A DNA stretch of 57,672 nt from an uncultured Prevotella sp. (GTDB lineage Bacteria; Bacteroidota; Bacteroidia; Bacteroidales; Bacteroidaceae): NCBI GenBank assembly GCA_947169685.1, contig CAMVQS010000008.1, forward strand, positions 1 to 57,672, read 5' to 3'. Below, piece by piece: positions 1-10,377 of the stretch; the stretch's first letter is position 1; each line of letters begins with the position of its first letter. Under the pieces are notes generated by a model. It was given only the letters and a program-made list of their open reading frames with translations, was not told the DNA's origin and ran no database searches. Made by a program: the position numbers and the translations under genes.

Positions 1-2
1 TA

Positions 3-728
3 GAAGGAAAGACAGCGCTGATTACTGGTGCTGCACGTGGTATCGGTAAGGCTATCGCGTTGAAGTATGCCTCTGAAGGCGCAAACATTGCATTCACTGA
101 CTTGGAAGTGAATGAAGAGACAGAGAAAGAGATTGCTGCACTGGGTGTGAAAGCCAAGAGCTATGCTTCGAACGCTGCCGACTTCGCTCAGACAGAGGAA
201 GTGGTAAAGGCTGTGAAGGAAGAGTTCGGTAGCATTGACATTCTGGTGAACAATGCTGGTATTACGAAGGATGGTCTGATGCTTCGCATGACGGAACAGC
301 AGTGGGATGCAGTTATTGCTGTGAACCTGAAGTCTGCCTTTAACTTCATCCATGCCTGTGTGCCTGTGATGATGCGTCAGCGTGGTGGTTCAATCATCAA
401 TATGGCCTCTGTCGTTGGTGTTCACGGTAATGCAGGACAGGCCAACTACGCTGCTTCGAAGGCTGGTCTTATCGCCCTCGCCAAGTCAATTGCTCAGGAA
501 ATGGGTCCGAAGGGTATCCGTGCCAACGCTATTGCTCCTGGTTTCATCGAGACGGCTATGACAGCAGCGCTTCCAGAGGAGGTCCGTAAGGAGTGGTGCA
601 ACAAGATTCCTCTGCGCCGTGGTGGTCAGGTGGAGGATATTGCCAACGTGGCAACATTCCTTGCTTCTGATATGTCGAGCTACGTCAGCGGCCAGGTTAT
701 CCAGGTTGATGGTGGTATGAACATGTAA
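3..728 (+). CDS. fabG: 3-oxoacyl-ACP reductase FabG (5' end cut by window)
   Basis: NADPH-dependent short-chain dehydrogenase that reduces 3-oxoacyl-ACP in cytosolic type II fatty acid elongation. The reading frame is open from base 3, giving 241 visible residues, so only about six N-terminal residues of the usual 244-248 are missing. The nucleotide-binding motif TGAARGIG lies at the start, followed by NNAG (about residue 85), the catalytic Ser in the IINMASVVG segment, and YAASK (catalytic Tyr and Lys). The C-terminus GQVIQVDGGMNM is typical of FabG. The window opens inside the gene, so its start and promoter cannot be seen. A pseudouridine synthase gene follows after 2 bp. Confidence 0.95.
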   Translation, partial: EGKTALITGAARGIGKAIALKYASEGANIAFTDLEVNEETEKEIAALGVKAKSYASNAADFAQTEEVVKAVKEEFGSIDILVNNAGITKDGLMLRMTEQQWDAVIAVNLKSAFNFIHACVPVMMRQRGGSIINMASVVGVHGNAGQANYAASKAGLIALAKSIAQEMGPKGIRANAIAPGFIETAMTAALPEEVRKEWCNKIPLRRGGQVEDIANVATFLASDMSSYVSGQVIQVDGGMNM

Positions 729-730
729 GC

Positions 731-1444
731 ATGTCTGAAGCAAGTATGGATGTAATCTACGAGGACAACCATATTATTATAGTCAACAAACAGAGTGGGG
801 AGATCGTTCAGGGCGACAAGACTGGCGATCGCCCCCTTTCTGATATTGTTAAGGACTACATCAAGGAGAAGTACCAGAAGCCTGGTGCCGTATTCCTGGG
901 TGTGGTGCACCGTCTGGACCGTCCTGTTAGCGGTGTGGTGGTCTTTGCACGTACCTCGAAGGCGTTGACGCGTCTGAACAAGATGTTTGCCGAGGGTGAG
1001 GTGCACAAGACGTATTGGGCGATTGTGGAAGGAAGAAAAGAAGAGAGAGGTCAGAGAATTAATGAGTGGCACGTGTTGGAACATTGGCTGACACGAAATG
1101 AGAAACAGAACAAGGCGTATGCCTACGACCACGAGGTGCCCCACTCAAAGCTGGCCAGGCTGCGCTATCGTCTGCTGGCTGAGGGTGACCGCTATTCGCT
1201 GTTTGAAGTGCAGCTGATGACAGGCCGTCATCACCAGATACGCTGTCAGTTGGCCGCGTTGGGCAGCCCTATCAAGGGTGACTTGAAGTATGGTGCCAAG
1301 CGTTCCAATCCTGACGGCAGCATCTCGCTGATGGCCCGTCGCGTGGAGTTCATTCACCCTGTCAGCAAGGAGCCCGTCAGCGTGGAAGCGCCTGTGCCTG
1401 ATGATGCATTATGGCAGGCTCTTGCAAAAAAAAGTGTGAATTAA
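731..1444 (+). CDS. RluA-family RNA pseudouridine synthase (no S4 domain)
   Basis: Predicted to convert a uridine in rRNA or tRNA to pseudouridine in the cytosol. The signature HRLDRPVSG, with the catalytic Asp of the RluA class, lies near residue 60. TGRHHQIRCQ, the usual second conserved block, lies near residue 160. At 237 aa it starts directly with the catalytic fold and lacks the N-terminal S4 RNA-binding domain present in the other RluA paralogue of this window (26249-27139). The exact RNA target cannot be read from sequence. The ATG is 2 bp after the fabG stop, so the two genes are very likely cotranscribed. Confidence 0.9.
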   Translation: MSEASMDVIYEDNHIIIVNKQSGEIVQGDKTGDRPLSDIVKDYIKEKYQKPGAVFLGVVHRLDRPVSGVVVFARTSKALTRLNKMFAEGEVHKTYWAIVEGRKEERGQRINEWHVLEHWLTRNEKQNKAYAYDHEVPHSKLARLRYRLLAEGDRYSLFEVQLMTGRHHQIRCQLAALGSPIKGDLKYGAKRSNPDGSISLMARRVEFIHPVSKEPVSVEAPVPDDALWQALAKKSVN

Positions 1445-1468
1445 TGGTGGTAATTGCAAAGAAATGAT

Positions 1469-1476
1469 TATATTTG
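1469..1476 (+). promoter_or_regulatory. Candidate -7 box for the OmpP1/FadL-TamB-TamL operon
   Basis: TATATTTG matches the Bacteroidetes -7 consensus TAnnTTTG and sits 27 bp before the ATG of the barrel gene. No good TTTG is found 19-21 bp upstream, so only half the promoter is supported. Confidence 0.45.
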
Positions 1477-1503
1477 CAGTCATAAACCATTAATTTACCC
1501 GAT

Positions 1504-2883
1504 ATGAAGAAGAATTTGTTATTCTCCGTACTGTTGGCTCTTGCCGTTCTGGGTGTGAGAGCTGGCGGAATCATGACCAATACCAACTACCACATTGCTT
1601 TCGACCGTATGTTTGCTCGTGGTGCTACGTTCGATATCGACGCAGTATTCAGCAATCCTGCAGGACTGGCGTGGGGATATGAGGGTTGGCAGATGTCGCT
1701 GAACTTCCAGAAGCCTTGGCAGAACCGTGACATAGAGAGTACATTCCCGCTGCTTCAGCCGATGTACGGCAGCCAGACTTACAAATTCGAGGGCAAGGCT
1801 TCTGCGCCTATCGTGCCTGCTTTGTTTGCCTCGTATAAGAAAGACCGCTGGGCAGTCTCTACGATGATCGGTATTGTGGGTAGCGGTGGTTTTGTGAAAT
1901 ATGACGAGGGCGTGCCCATGTTCAACGTGATGGTGGGCTCTATGCTGAACCAGATGAACATTGCTCCAGACCAGTACCAGTTGTCGTCGCAAATGAAGGG
2001 AAAGCAATATATTTATGGTGGTCAGGTGAACTTCACCTATCGCCTGACGGACTTTCTGTCGGCTGCTGTGGGTGTGCGTGCCAACTACTATGATGGTTAC
2101 TATCGTGGTCATGTTGTTGCCGACCAACATCCTCTGCTAGGTGATTTGGTCAGCCTACAGCTTGACGTTGACCAACGTGCGTGGGGCTTTACGCCATTAG
2201 TGAGCATCGACTATCATCAGGGTCCGCTGACCGTCGCTGCCCGCTATGAGTGGCGTACGAAGATTAATACCACCAACACAACGAATATGCTGGAGGCCAA
2301 CATGGGTCAGGCTCTGCAGCAGGCCATTATTGCATCAGACCCCGTGGCCGGTCCTGCCACCTTACAGGCTATCGGTCAGGCACTTGGTGCTAAGACTGCC
2401 CCATACGTTGATGGCGCAGAGACACGTTACGACATGCCGTCGCTGCTGACGTTTGCCGTGGGTTATGAGTTTACTCCACGTCTGCGTGGCGCACTCGAGT
2501 ATCACTTTTATGACGACAAGCATGCCCAAATGGCCAACAACCGCCAGGAGCAACTGGAACATGGCACACATGAGTTCCTGGCAGGCTTGGAGTACGACAT
2601 CAATGATAAGTTCACCATTAGTTGTGGCGGACAGCGTACGGACTATGGCCTTTCTGACGATTTCCAGACCAATACCTCGTTTGCTTGCGACAGCTACAGT
2701 CTGGGACTTGGCGGTGCCGTGAACCTGACGGACAAGTTGCGCCTGAATGTCAGCTATTTTTGCTCGCTCTACAGCGACTACAGCGTAGAGAGCAGTAATT
2801 ATCTGGGTACAGGTGTCGCAGGAAAAGACGTTTACAGCCGCACCAACCATGTTATTGGCGTCGGTATTGACTATAAGTTTTAA
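1504..2883 (+). CDS. OmpP1/FadL-type outer membrane transport protein
   Basis: Predicted outer membrane beta-barrel of the FadL/TodX family, which lets hydrophobic molecules such as fatty acids cross the outer membrane. A Sec signal peptide covers about residues 1-20 (hydrophobic core then VRAGG). The family hallmark FSNPAGLAWGY follows near residue 50. Alternating barrel strands continue to the end, and the protein closes with DYKF, a terminal Phe as expected for Bam-dependent barrels. Length 459 aa fits the family. Its stop codon directly abuts the ATG of tamB, placing it in an operon with envelope biogenesis genes. Substrate is not deducible. Confidence 0.85.
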   Translation: MKKNLLFSVLLALAVLGVRAGGIMTNTNYHIAFDRMFARGATFDIDAVFSNPAGLAWGYEGWQMSLNFQKPWQNRDIESTFPLLQPMYGSQTYKFEGKASAPIVPALFASYKKDRWAVSTMIGIVGSGGFVKYDEGVPMFNVMVGSMLNQMNIAPDQYQLSSQMKGKQYIYGGQVNFTYRLTDFLSAAVGVRANYYDGYYRGHVVADQHPLLGDLVSLQLDVDQRAWGFTPLVSIDYHQGPLTVAARYEWRTKINTTNTTNMLEANMGQALQQAIIASDPVAGPATLQAIGQALGAKTAPYVDGAETRYDMPSLLTFAVGYEFTPRLRGALEYHFYDDKHAQMANNRQEQLEHGTHEFLAGLEYDINDKFTISCGGQRTDYGLSDDFQTNTSFACDSYSLGLGGAVNLTDKLRLNVSYFCSLYSDYSVESSNYLGTGVAGKDVYSRTNHVIGVGIDYKF

Positions 2884-5800
2884 ATGAAGAAGAAACTCAA
2901 GTGGATTGTGGCGGTGCTGCTTGCGCCTGTGCTACTCTTCCTGCTGTTAACGATACTGATTTACCTGCCACCCGTCCAGAACTGGGTGGTTCGACAGGTG
3001 GCATCGTATGCCAGCGAGAAGACGGGGATGCAAATCAGCATAGACCATGTGAACCTTGAGTTCCCGCTGGACTTAGGTATTGACGGCTTCCGCATGATAC
3101 AGGGGCAGGACACCATTGCCGACGTGGAACACATGACGGTCGATGTGGAGCTGCTCCCGCTGTTACGCAGTAAGGTGGTCATTGACGAGCTGGAAATCAC
3201 CAATACCAAGCTTAATACTTCCGACCTCATTGCCACCACCCGTATCAAGGGACAGTTGGAACGGCTGTTCCTGACCAGTCGCGGCATAGACTTGGATAGG
3301 CAGACGGTTGACCTGAACGGTGCCACGCTTGATGGCGCATACCTTGATATAGCGATGGTCGATACCGTTATCCCTGACACTTCTACCACCAAAACCCTGT
3401 GGGCTATCTATGCTGACAGCTTGACTGTTAACCAGTCGCAGGTGATGTTCCATATGCCTGGCGATTCACTTTCCGTCAATGCATGGCTGGGACGTGCCTC
3501 AGCCTATGAGGGTGTAGTCGATTTGGGGAAGGAGCTTTATACGGTTAATCGTTTCGTGGTGAAAGACGGCAAGCTGGTCTATGACCAGAACTACGAGCCC
3601 TGCGTGGAAGGCTTTGACTATAACCATATTGAACTGACAGGTGTGCAGATAGACATTGACAGTATCATGTTCCAGAGTCCGAAGCTGTATCTAAATGTCA
3701 ATCAGTTGGCTATGCGCGACAAGAGCGGGTTGGAGATTACCGAGTTGCGAGGGCCGTTTAGCATGGACTCCACCAGCATCCAACTTCCCCATGCGGTGCT
3801 CCGAACGCTGGACTCAGATATTGAGGCGGAGTTGGATTTGGACATGAATGCCTTTGACAGCATTAATCCTGGAGCATTGCGGATGCGCCTCAATGCCCAG
3901 TTGGGTAAGCAGGACCTCCTGCGCTTCATGGGGGGACTGCCCCAGCAGATGCAGCGTCAGTGGCCCAACCATCCGCTGAGCATCCGTGGCTCTGTGAACG
4001 GCAATATGGAAATGGTAGATTTCACAGGATTGATTATCGACCTGCCTACGGCTTTCAGTCTGAAGGCAGACGGTACGGCAGCCCATCTGAACGACACAAA
4101 ACGCCTGAAAGCGGACGTGGAGTTGCATGGTAAGACGGAGAACCTGAATTTCCTCACCTCATCGTATGTCCCCTCAACCTTCAATGTTCCTCGCGGCATC
4201 ACGCTCGACGGACGCCTGAAGGCTGACGGCTCGCGTTATGATGTTGATATGACAGCCCGTGAGGGAAGTGGAAGTGTGAAGGCAAAGGGCTTTGTGAACA
4301 CGGCTGGCAATATGCAGTATCAGGCAGACCTGAAGATTCAGCACCTCAATATTCACGACTTCATGCCGCGCGACTCTATTTACACGCTGACTGCTGACGT
4401 GTCGCTCGACGGTTCAGGCACCGATTTCTTTAATGCAGGAAGCCGCCTGAATGCTACAGCCGACATCCGCCAACTGCATTATGGCCATTGGAACTTGACG
4501 AACATGACGGCAGATGCCGTGCTGAAGAATGGTCGTGTACAGGCCAACATCACAAGCCATAATGAGCTGATTAATGGAAACGTGGACTTGAATGCCCTGT
4601 TGTCGTCGAAGAAGTTGGATGCAACCATTAGTGCCGACTTGGACCATATTGATTTCCGCGCTCTCCGTTTGACACAAGACACGTTAACGTTAGGACTGTG
4701 CGGACATGTTGACGTAACATCCGATTTGAAGGACAGTCATCGTGTGCAGGGACATATCAGCGAGCTGGTATTGCAGGACGTGAAGCATACCTATCATCCT
4801 ACTGACATCACAATTGATGCATTGACTCGTCGTGATACTACATGGGCTCATCTTAACAGCGGTGATATCACGATGAACCTGTCGGCCAGTGGAAGTTACA
4901 AACAGTTGTTCAACCAGTTGCTGAAACTGAGTGATGAGGCTAATAAACAGATGAGCGAACGTATTATCGACCAGCCCAAGTTACTCTCCATGTTGCCCAA
5001 TATGCACTTGGATATGAGTAGCGGTAGCGATAACCCGTTGATGACGTTGTTGCGTAAAAATGACATCAGCTACAAGAACCTCTATTTTGACTTGACCACC
5101 TCGCCAGAAACGGGACTCAATGGCAGCGGATACATTCATTCGTTAGTGGCTGACAGCAACCGTATTGACACCATCGATTTCCGCATACTGACCAGGGCTG
5201 AAGGTACAGGACGTCGTATCACAGAACGCCACGTCAGTTTCAACCTCCATGTGCAGAACAACAAGCGCAATCCGCAATTTGTCTTCAACGCCCTCATCGA
5301 TGGTGCCATTCACAAGAACGGTGCTGTGGCCGGCTTACGTTTCTACGATAAGGATAATAAGCTGGGCGTGCGTGTAGGAGCCAACGCAGAACTACTGGAG
5401 ACGGGTATCAACCTGCATCTGGTGCCCGAGCGTCCCACCATCGGCTACAAGGAGTTTAACCTCAACAACGACAACTATATCTTCCTGGGGCCCAACAACC
5501 GCATCAAGGCAAAAGTTGACCTGATAGCCGATGACGGAACGGGTGTGAAGGTGTATTCTGAAGATGAGGGCTCTGACTATCTGCAGGATCTGACAGTAAG
5601 TGTCAATCGTCTGAATTTAGGTGAGTTGACATCTGTCTTCCCCTATTACTTGCCACGCATGGGCGGCTTGCTTAACGGTGACTTCCATGTGGTGCAGGAT
5701 CATGAGGGACACTTTTCTGTGGCCAGCGATATGGCCGTTCGTAACATGACCTACGAGAACAGCCATCTGGGTAATCTCAGCACGGAACTGGTCTATCTGC

Positions 5801-7515
5801 AGAAAGACAACGACGCCCATGCTGTGGAGGCCCGCATCATGAAGGATGATGTAGAGGTGGGACTTCTCAGCGGAACTTACTATAACGAGGGTGAGGGTCG
5901 TATGGATGGAATGCTTACCATGCAGCGTTTCCCGCTGAACATCCTCGATGGCTTTATACCAGGCGAACTCATTGGTCTCGAGGGTTATGCAGAAGGCCAG
6001 CTGACGGTGAAGGGTAACATGAGTCGTCCGCAGGTTGACGGTGAGGTCTATCTCGATTCGTCCTATCTGGTCAGCGACATCTATGGCATTCGCCTGCGCT
6101 TCGACAACGACCCTGTGCGAATCGTGGGTTCTCACCTGTTGCTGGAGAACTTCAGCCTCTATGCCTATAACGACAACCCGTTGACGCTGATGGGCGATAT
6201 CGACTTCTCCGACCTTGACCGCATGTCGATGAACCTGCGCATGAGAGCCCGTGACTTCCAGCTCATTAATGCCAAGAAGAACATGCGCTCCGAGGCTTAC
6301 GGCAAGGCTTTCGTCAACTTCCTGGGTGTGATGAACGGACCGTTGGACGACCTGAGGATGCGCGGACGTCTCGATGTGTTGGGTTCGACTGATATGTCGT
6401 ATATCCTGCGTGACTCTCCGCTGACCACCGACAACCAGCTTGACGAGTTGGTGAAGTTCACTGACTTCAACGATACCACACAGATGGTGATTACCCGTCC
6501 GCAGGTGACAGGCTTCAATATGAACCTGACCATCGACGTGTCGCAGGGAGCCCACATCGTTGCCTATCTGAATGCTGACCAGTCCAACTATGTCGATCTG
6601 ATGGGAGGTGGTACGCTGCGCATGACCTACAACCCGACGGAGAGCCTGCGTATGACGGGTAAATATACGCTGAGCAACGGCGAGATGAAGTATTCGCTGC
6701 CCGTCATTCCGCTCAAGACGTTCACCATTCAGAACGGCAGTTTCATTGAGTTCACGGGCGATGTGATGAATCCACGCCTCAACATTACGGCCACAGAGCG
6801 TGTGACGGCTAATGTGACCAATGAAGAAGGGGTAGGGCGTAGCGTCGATTTCGACTGTGGCATCATCATTACCAAGACCCTTCAGGATATGGGTCTGGAG
6901 TTTACACTCGATGCACCACAGGACATGCAGCTGCACAGCGAACTGATTACGATGGCTGCCGAACAGCGCGGAAAACTCGCCGTTACGATGCTTACCACAG
7001 GCATGTATATGGATGAAGGCAATACCAGCGCCCTCACCATGAACTCTGCACTCAGCTCGTTCCTGAGCAACGAAATCAACAATCTGACGGGTAACGCATT
7101 GCGCACGCTCGACCTCAGCTTTGGCATGGATAATACCACCGATGCCTCTGGCGCCCACCGTACCAACTACTCGTTCAAGTTTGCCAAGCGCTTCATGAAC
7201 AACCGCATACGTCTCATCGTAGGCGGTAAGGTGTCGTCAGGCAACGAAATTGATAACCGCAACAATTCCTTCCTCGACAACGTCACGCTGGAATACCGGC
7301 TCGATAATACTGCCAACAAGTACGTCACCCTGTTCTATCAGAATAACTCCTACGACTGGATTGACGGCTACACGCAGCTTTATGGAGCAGGCTTCGTCTG
7401 GCGGCGCTCGCTCAGTTCGCTGGGTGACCTCTTCCGTTTCAAGTCAGACACGCCGCTGATGCCTCCACGCCTCGTGGCACCTGCCGATACCACAAAACAA
7501 CAACGTCATGAATAG
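2884..7515 (+). CDS. tamB: TamB-like translocation/assembly module (DUF490, AsmA-like)
   Basis: Large periplasm-spanning protein of 1543 aa. The TamB/AsmA-like family forms long beta-taco bridges between inner and outer membranes, linked to outer membrane protein assembly or lipid transport. A single N-terminal membrane anchor lies at about residues 8-28. A very long beta-rich region follows, and the last 400 residues resemble the TamB (DUF490) domain. The start ATG immediately follows the preceding stop (TAAATG), and the 3' end overlaps the TamL-like gene by 8 bp. This tight coupling is the usual tamB-tamA arrangement and suggests the two products work together. Confidence 0.9.
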   Translation: MKKKLKWIVAVLLAPVLLFLLLTILIYLPPVQNWVVRQVASYASEKTGMQISIDHVNLEFPLDLGIDGFRMIQGQDTIADVEHMTVDVELLPLLRSKVVIDELEITNTKLNTSDLIATTRIKGQLERLFLTSRGIDLDRQTVDLNGATLDGAYLDIAMVDTVIPDTSTTKTLWAIYADSLTVNQSQVMFHMPGDSLSVNAWLGRASAYEGVVDLGKELYTVNRFVVKDGKLVYDQNYEPCVEGFDYNHIELTGVQIDIDSIMFQSPKLYLNVNQLAMRDKSGLEITELRGPFSMDSTSIQLPHAVLRTLDSDIEAELDLDMNAFDSINPGALRMRLNAQLGKQDLLRFMGGLPQQMQRQWPNHPLSIRGSVNGNMEMVDFTGLIIDLPTAFSLKADGTAAHLNDTKRLKADVELHGKTENLNFLTSSYVPSTFNVPRGITLDGRLKADGSRYDVDMTAREGSGSVKAKGFVNTAGNMQYQADLKIQHLNIHDFMPRDSIYTLTADVSLDGSGTDFFNAGSRLNATADIRQLHYGHWNLTNMTADAVLKNGRVQANITSHNELINGNVDLNALLSSKKLDATISADLDHIDFRALRLTQDTLTLGLCGHVDVTSDLKDSHRVQGHISELVLQDVKHTYHPTDITIDALTRRDTTWAHLNSGDITMNLSASGSYKQLFNQLLKLSDEANKQMSERIIDQPKLLSMLPNMHLDMSSGSDNPLMTLLRKNDISYKNLYFDLTTSPETGLNGSGYIHSLVADSNRIDTIDFRILTRAEGTGRRITERHVSFNLHVQNNKRNPQFVFNALIDGAIHKNGAVAGLRFYDKDNKLGVRVGANAELLETGINLHLVPERPTIGYKEFNLNNDNYIFLGPNNRIKAKVDLIADDGTGVKVYSEDEGSDYLQDLTVSVNRLNLGELTSVFPYYLPRMGGLLNGDFHVVQDHEGHFSVASDMAVRNMTYENSHLGNLSTELVYLQKDNDAHAVEARIMKDDVEVGLLSGTYYNEGEGRMDGMLTMQRFPLNILDGFIPGELIGLEGYAEGQLTVKGNMSRPQVDGEVYLDSSYLVSDIYGIRLRFDNDPVRIVGSHLLLENFSLYAYNDNPLTLMGDIDFSDLDRMSMNLRMRARDFQLINAKKNMRSEAYGKAFVNFLGVMNGPLDDLRMRGRLDVLGSTDMSYILRDSPLTTDNQLDELVKFTDFNDTTQMVITRPQVTGFNMNLTIDVSQGAHIVAYLNADQSNYVDLMGGGTLRMTYNPTESLRMTGKYTLSNGEMKYSLPVIPLKTFTIQNGSFIEFTGDVMNPRLNITATERVTANVTNEEGVGRSVDFDCGIIITKTLQDMGLEFTLDAPQDMQLHSELITMAAEQRGKLAVTMLTTGMYMDEGNTSALTMNSALSSFLSNEINNLTGNALRTLDLSFGMDNTTDASGAHRTNYSFKFAKRFMNNRIRLIVGGKVSSGNEIDNRNNSFLDNVTLEYRLDNTANKYVTLFYQNNSYDWIDGYTQLYGAGFVWRRSLSSLGDLFRFKSDTPLMPPRLVAPADTTKQQRHE

Positions 7516-9880
7516 AAACTGCCTGTATATCATCATTATATGTATGTTTATCGTCGCATGTTCCTCGACGAACAGCATACCTGACGACGACCAGCTGTAC
7601 GTGGGTCTGAAGAAGATTCAGTACGAGAACTACGAGCCCGGCACCCATGCCAAATCAACGCAGGAGGAGCTTGAGGCAGCACTGGCAGCGGCTCCCAATG
7701 GTGCCCTGTTCGGCAGTTCCTATTACCGTTCGTTCTTTGCACCCAGCCTCTGGATATGGAATGCCTTTTCAGGTGGCGAGAGTGGCTTCTCCAAGTGGAT
7801 GACTTCCACGTTTGGCAAGGCTCCTGTACTCATCAGCGGCGTCAACCCAGAGCTACGTTCCTCCGTTGCCCAGTCGGTGCTTCGCAAGCATGGCTATTTT
7901 CATGGCAGCGTGGGCTACGACCTGCTGGCGCAGAAGAATCCCAAGAAGGCCAAGATTGCCTATCGTGTCGATATGGGACCGCTGTTCGTCATCGATACCC
8001 TGGTGTACGTCGGCTTTCCTGCTGAGGCCGACACGCTGATACAACTGAGCAAGGACGATGCCCTCATCCATGCGGGCGACCCCTTCGACGTGTCCACGCT
8101 CGATGCCGAGCGTACTCGCCTGACACAACTCTTCCGCAACAACGGATACTATTACTATCAGCCGGGCTATGCCAGCTTTCTGGCTGACACGCTGGCTGTT
8201 CCAGAACATGCGCAGATGCGTCTGCAGATGGTTGAGGGCGTTCCTGAAGTTGCTAAGCGCAAATGGTACATCGGACGTGTCAACATCAACATGCGTAAAT
8301 CGGCACGTGAGCAATATACCGACTCTACCGTGCGTCGTTACTTCACCGTGCGTTACAATGGCTCCACGCCACCCCTGAGTCCGCGTGTCATCATGGCCGA
8401 CCTGAAACTGCGTCCCCGTCAGGAGTACAGCTACGACAAGTATCTGGAGTCCGTATCCAAGCTCAATGCCATGGGGCTCTTCTCCTCGCTCGACTTCCAG
8501 TTCACGCCTCGCGACAGCTCAGCCACCTGCGATACGCTCGATCTGACGCTCAACTGCACCTTCGACAAGCCTTACGACTTCTATGTGGAGACCAACTTCA
8601 ACGCCCGTACCGTCGGCCGTGTGGGACCTGAGCTGAAGCTTGGACTGACGCGTCGCAATGCCTTCCACGGTGGCGAGAAGATTGACCTCAACCTGCATGG
8701 CTCTTATGAGTGGAGCACCAGCAGCGGCAACGATATGAATACCTATAACTACGGTGCTGATGCCAGTATCGAGTTTCCGCGTATCATTGCCCCCTTCTTC
8801 AACAACAGCAGTTCACGACGCGACAGTCAGGGACGCCGCATCCGCCGCCGCCGTTTCTACTCCACGCCTTCCACCCTGGCAAAAGTCTCGGCAGATGTTA
8901 TCCGTCGTCCAGGTTACTATAAGATGCATGTCAATTCAGGTGAGTGGACCTATCGCTGGCAGACCAGTGAGAGCAGCCGTCACGAGTTCTCGCCGCTCAT
9001 CGTGAAGTACCAGTATATGAACACCATAACGGACGAGATGGACAGCTTGATGATTGAGAATCCCTATCTCATGGGACTCATGGAGGACTACTGCATACCT
9101 GAGATGCGCTATACCTATACCTACACCAGCCCTGTTGCCTACATGAACCCCATACGCTGGGAACTGACCCTCACAGAGGCAGGCAACATTACGTCGCTTG
9201 GCATGATGGCACTGGGCAAGGGAAAGTGGCAGGAGCTGAACAAGAAACTCTTCAAAACGCCCTATTCGCAGTTCCTGAAACTTGAAACCGACTTCACCAA
9301 GATATGGACGCTTAACCAGGAGTCGCAGCTTGTGGCACACGCCAACTACGGCATCATCTGCAACTACGGCAACAGCCGCAAGTCGCCTTTCAGCGAGCTT
9401 TTCTACGTGGGTGGCGCCAATAGCATTCGAGCCTATTCCATGCGTTCCATCGGTCCTGGCAGCTTTGGCGCTGTCGGCATGCCACGTTATGGCTCTTACC
9501 TCTTTCAGAATGGTGACATGAAACTCGTCCTGAACCTTGAGTACCGTCAGCAACTCTTCGGCAATCTCTACGGAGCCGTCTTCCTTGACGCAGGAAACGT
9601 GTGGAACCTCTCCACCAATGTTGGAACCGATGACGAGGAGACCGATGACTTCTACAGGGATTTCTATGCCGATTCGCGATTCGAACTCAACAAGTTCTTC
9701 GATCAGCTTGCTCTTGGTACAGGTATTGGTTTGCGTTACAACCTCGACTTCCTTGTGTTACGACTGGACTGGGGTATTGGTCTTCACCTGCCTTACGAAA
9801 CAGAACGTTCTGGCTACTTCAATGCCCGCAGCTTCTCGCGCGACCAGACCCTCCACTTCGCTATTGGTTATCCCTTCTAA
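7508..9880 (+). CDS. TamL-like BamA-family outer membrane lipoprotein
   Basis: BamA/TamA superfamily protein of 790 aa. The N-terminus is a lipoprotein signal with lipobox IVAC (Cys18), so the mature protein should be lipid-anchored. Bacteroidetes are known to carry such lipidated variants, called TamL, next to TamB. The middle has POTRA-like repeats and the C-terminal half is a 16-strand-type barrel; it ends in GYPF with the terminal Phe needed for barrel insertion. An Arg-rich stretch around residues 440-450 (SSRRDSQGRRIRRRRF) probably sits in a loop of the barrel. It overlaps tamB by 8 bp and is followed by a terminator. Confidence 0.88.
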   Translation: MNRNCLYIIIICMFIVACSSTNSIPDDDQLYVGLKKIQYENYEPGTHAKSTQEELEAALAAAPNGALFGSSYYRSFFAPSLWIWNAFSGGESGFSKWMTSTFGKAPVLISGVNPELRSSVAQSVLRKHGYFHGSVGYDLLAQKNPKKAKIAYRVDMGPLFVIDTLVYVGFPAEADTLIQLSKDDALIHAGDPFDVSTLDAERTRLTQLFRNNGYYYYQPGYASFLADTLAVPEHAQMRLQMVEGVPEVAKRKWYIGRVNINMRKSAREQYTDSTVRRYFTVRYNGSTPPLSPRVIMADLKLRPRQEYSYDKYLESVSKLNAMGLFSSLDFQFTPRDSSATCDTLDLTLNCTFDKPYDFYVETNFNARTVGRVGPELKLGLTRRNAFHGGEKIDLNLHGSYEWSTSSGNDMNTYNYGADASIEFPRIIAPFFNNSSSRRDSQGRRIRRRRFYSTPSTLAKVSADVIRRPGYYKMHVNSGEWTYRWQTSESSRHEFSPLIVKYQYMNTITDEMDSLMIENPYLMGLMEDYCIPEMRYTYTYTSPVAYMNPIRWELTLTEAGNITSLGMMALGKGKWQELNKKLFKTPYSQFLKLETDFTKIWTLNQESQLVAHANYGIICNYGNSRKSPFSELFYVGGANSIRAYSMRSIGPGSFGAVGMPRYGSYLFQNGDMKLVLNLEYRQQLFGNLYGAVFLDAGNVWNLSTNVGTDDEETDDFYRDFYADSRFELNKFFDQLALGTGIGLRYNLDFLVLRLDWGIGLHLPYETERSGYFNARSFSRDQTLHFAIGYPF

Positions 9881-9902
9881 TGGATGGATATATAAAAAAA
9901 CT

Positions 9903-9937
9903 GGGCTTCCACGCAATTTGCGGGAAGCCCGTTTTTT
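9903..9937. terminator. Bidirectional intrinsic terminator
   Basis: Inverted repeat GGGCTTCC (9903-9910) and GGAAGCCC (9923-9930), extended inward by CGC/GCG. A run of A lies before it and a run of T after it. It sits between the converging TamL-like gene and the last gene of the galactose operon and can serve both; the T run includes the stop codon region of the minus-strand gene. Confidence 0.9.
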
Positions 9938-10376
9938 ATTTATCGACCTGCTTGTCGGCCCATTCTTGTAGCGTTTCTATATATTTCTCACACCGTTCGT
10001 CATAGAGGCGCTTTTCGCGTTGACGGACTATGAGCTTATAGAGCAACCACAACAATAAACAGGGCACTAGACCAGCTACGAAACTGAGCCAGAAGAGTAA
10101 ATGGTTGTCCGGACTCTTCCACGTCAGCAACACAGGAGGAATGCAGAAGATGATAACGAGCCACAAGGGGCCGCGACGTCTCATGTCCTTCTGCCACTCC
10201 AGCAGATCCTGCTTGCGGTCTATATAGTCCTCGAAGTCCTCATCGCTGATGCCAAAGTGCTCAGCTTTGGGCAGGGTAGGGTTATTCCTGTTCTTGGAAC
10301 GGATCGTAATAATCCTGCTCTGGAGGGTCTCCTCGAACTGGGGTGCGTCGATATAGCGTCGGTCAATATTGAACAT
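9936..10376 (-). CDS. Hypothetical two-helix membrane protein after galK
   Basis: I do not recognise this family. The predicted 146-aa protein has a charged N-terminal half (about residues 1-70, with DEDFEDYIDRKQDLLEWQKD) and two hydrophobic helices (about residues 72-88 and 94-114). A basic and acidic amphipathic tail follows. The frame is open further upstream inside galK, but the start chosen is the ATG at 10376, one base after the galK stop codon, where translation would be coupled. It is the last gene of the galactose operon. A role in sugar metabolism is only suggested by position. Confidence 0.7.
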   Translation of the reverse strand: MFNIDRRYIDAPQFEETLQSRIITIRSKNRNNPTLPKAEHFGISDEDFEDYIDRKQDLLEWQKDMRRRGPLWLVIIFCIPPVLLTWKSPDNHLLFWLSFVAGLVPCLLLWLLYKLIVRQREKRLYDERCEKYIETLQEWADKQVDK

Positions 10377-10377
10377 C

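Noticed and set aside
5617..7158. 513-codon open frame on the minus strand inside tamB
   Set aside because: It is antisense to a clearly coding gene, has odd His/Val/Gln-rich composition and matches no fold; a shadow frame.
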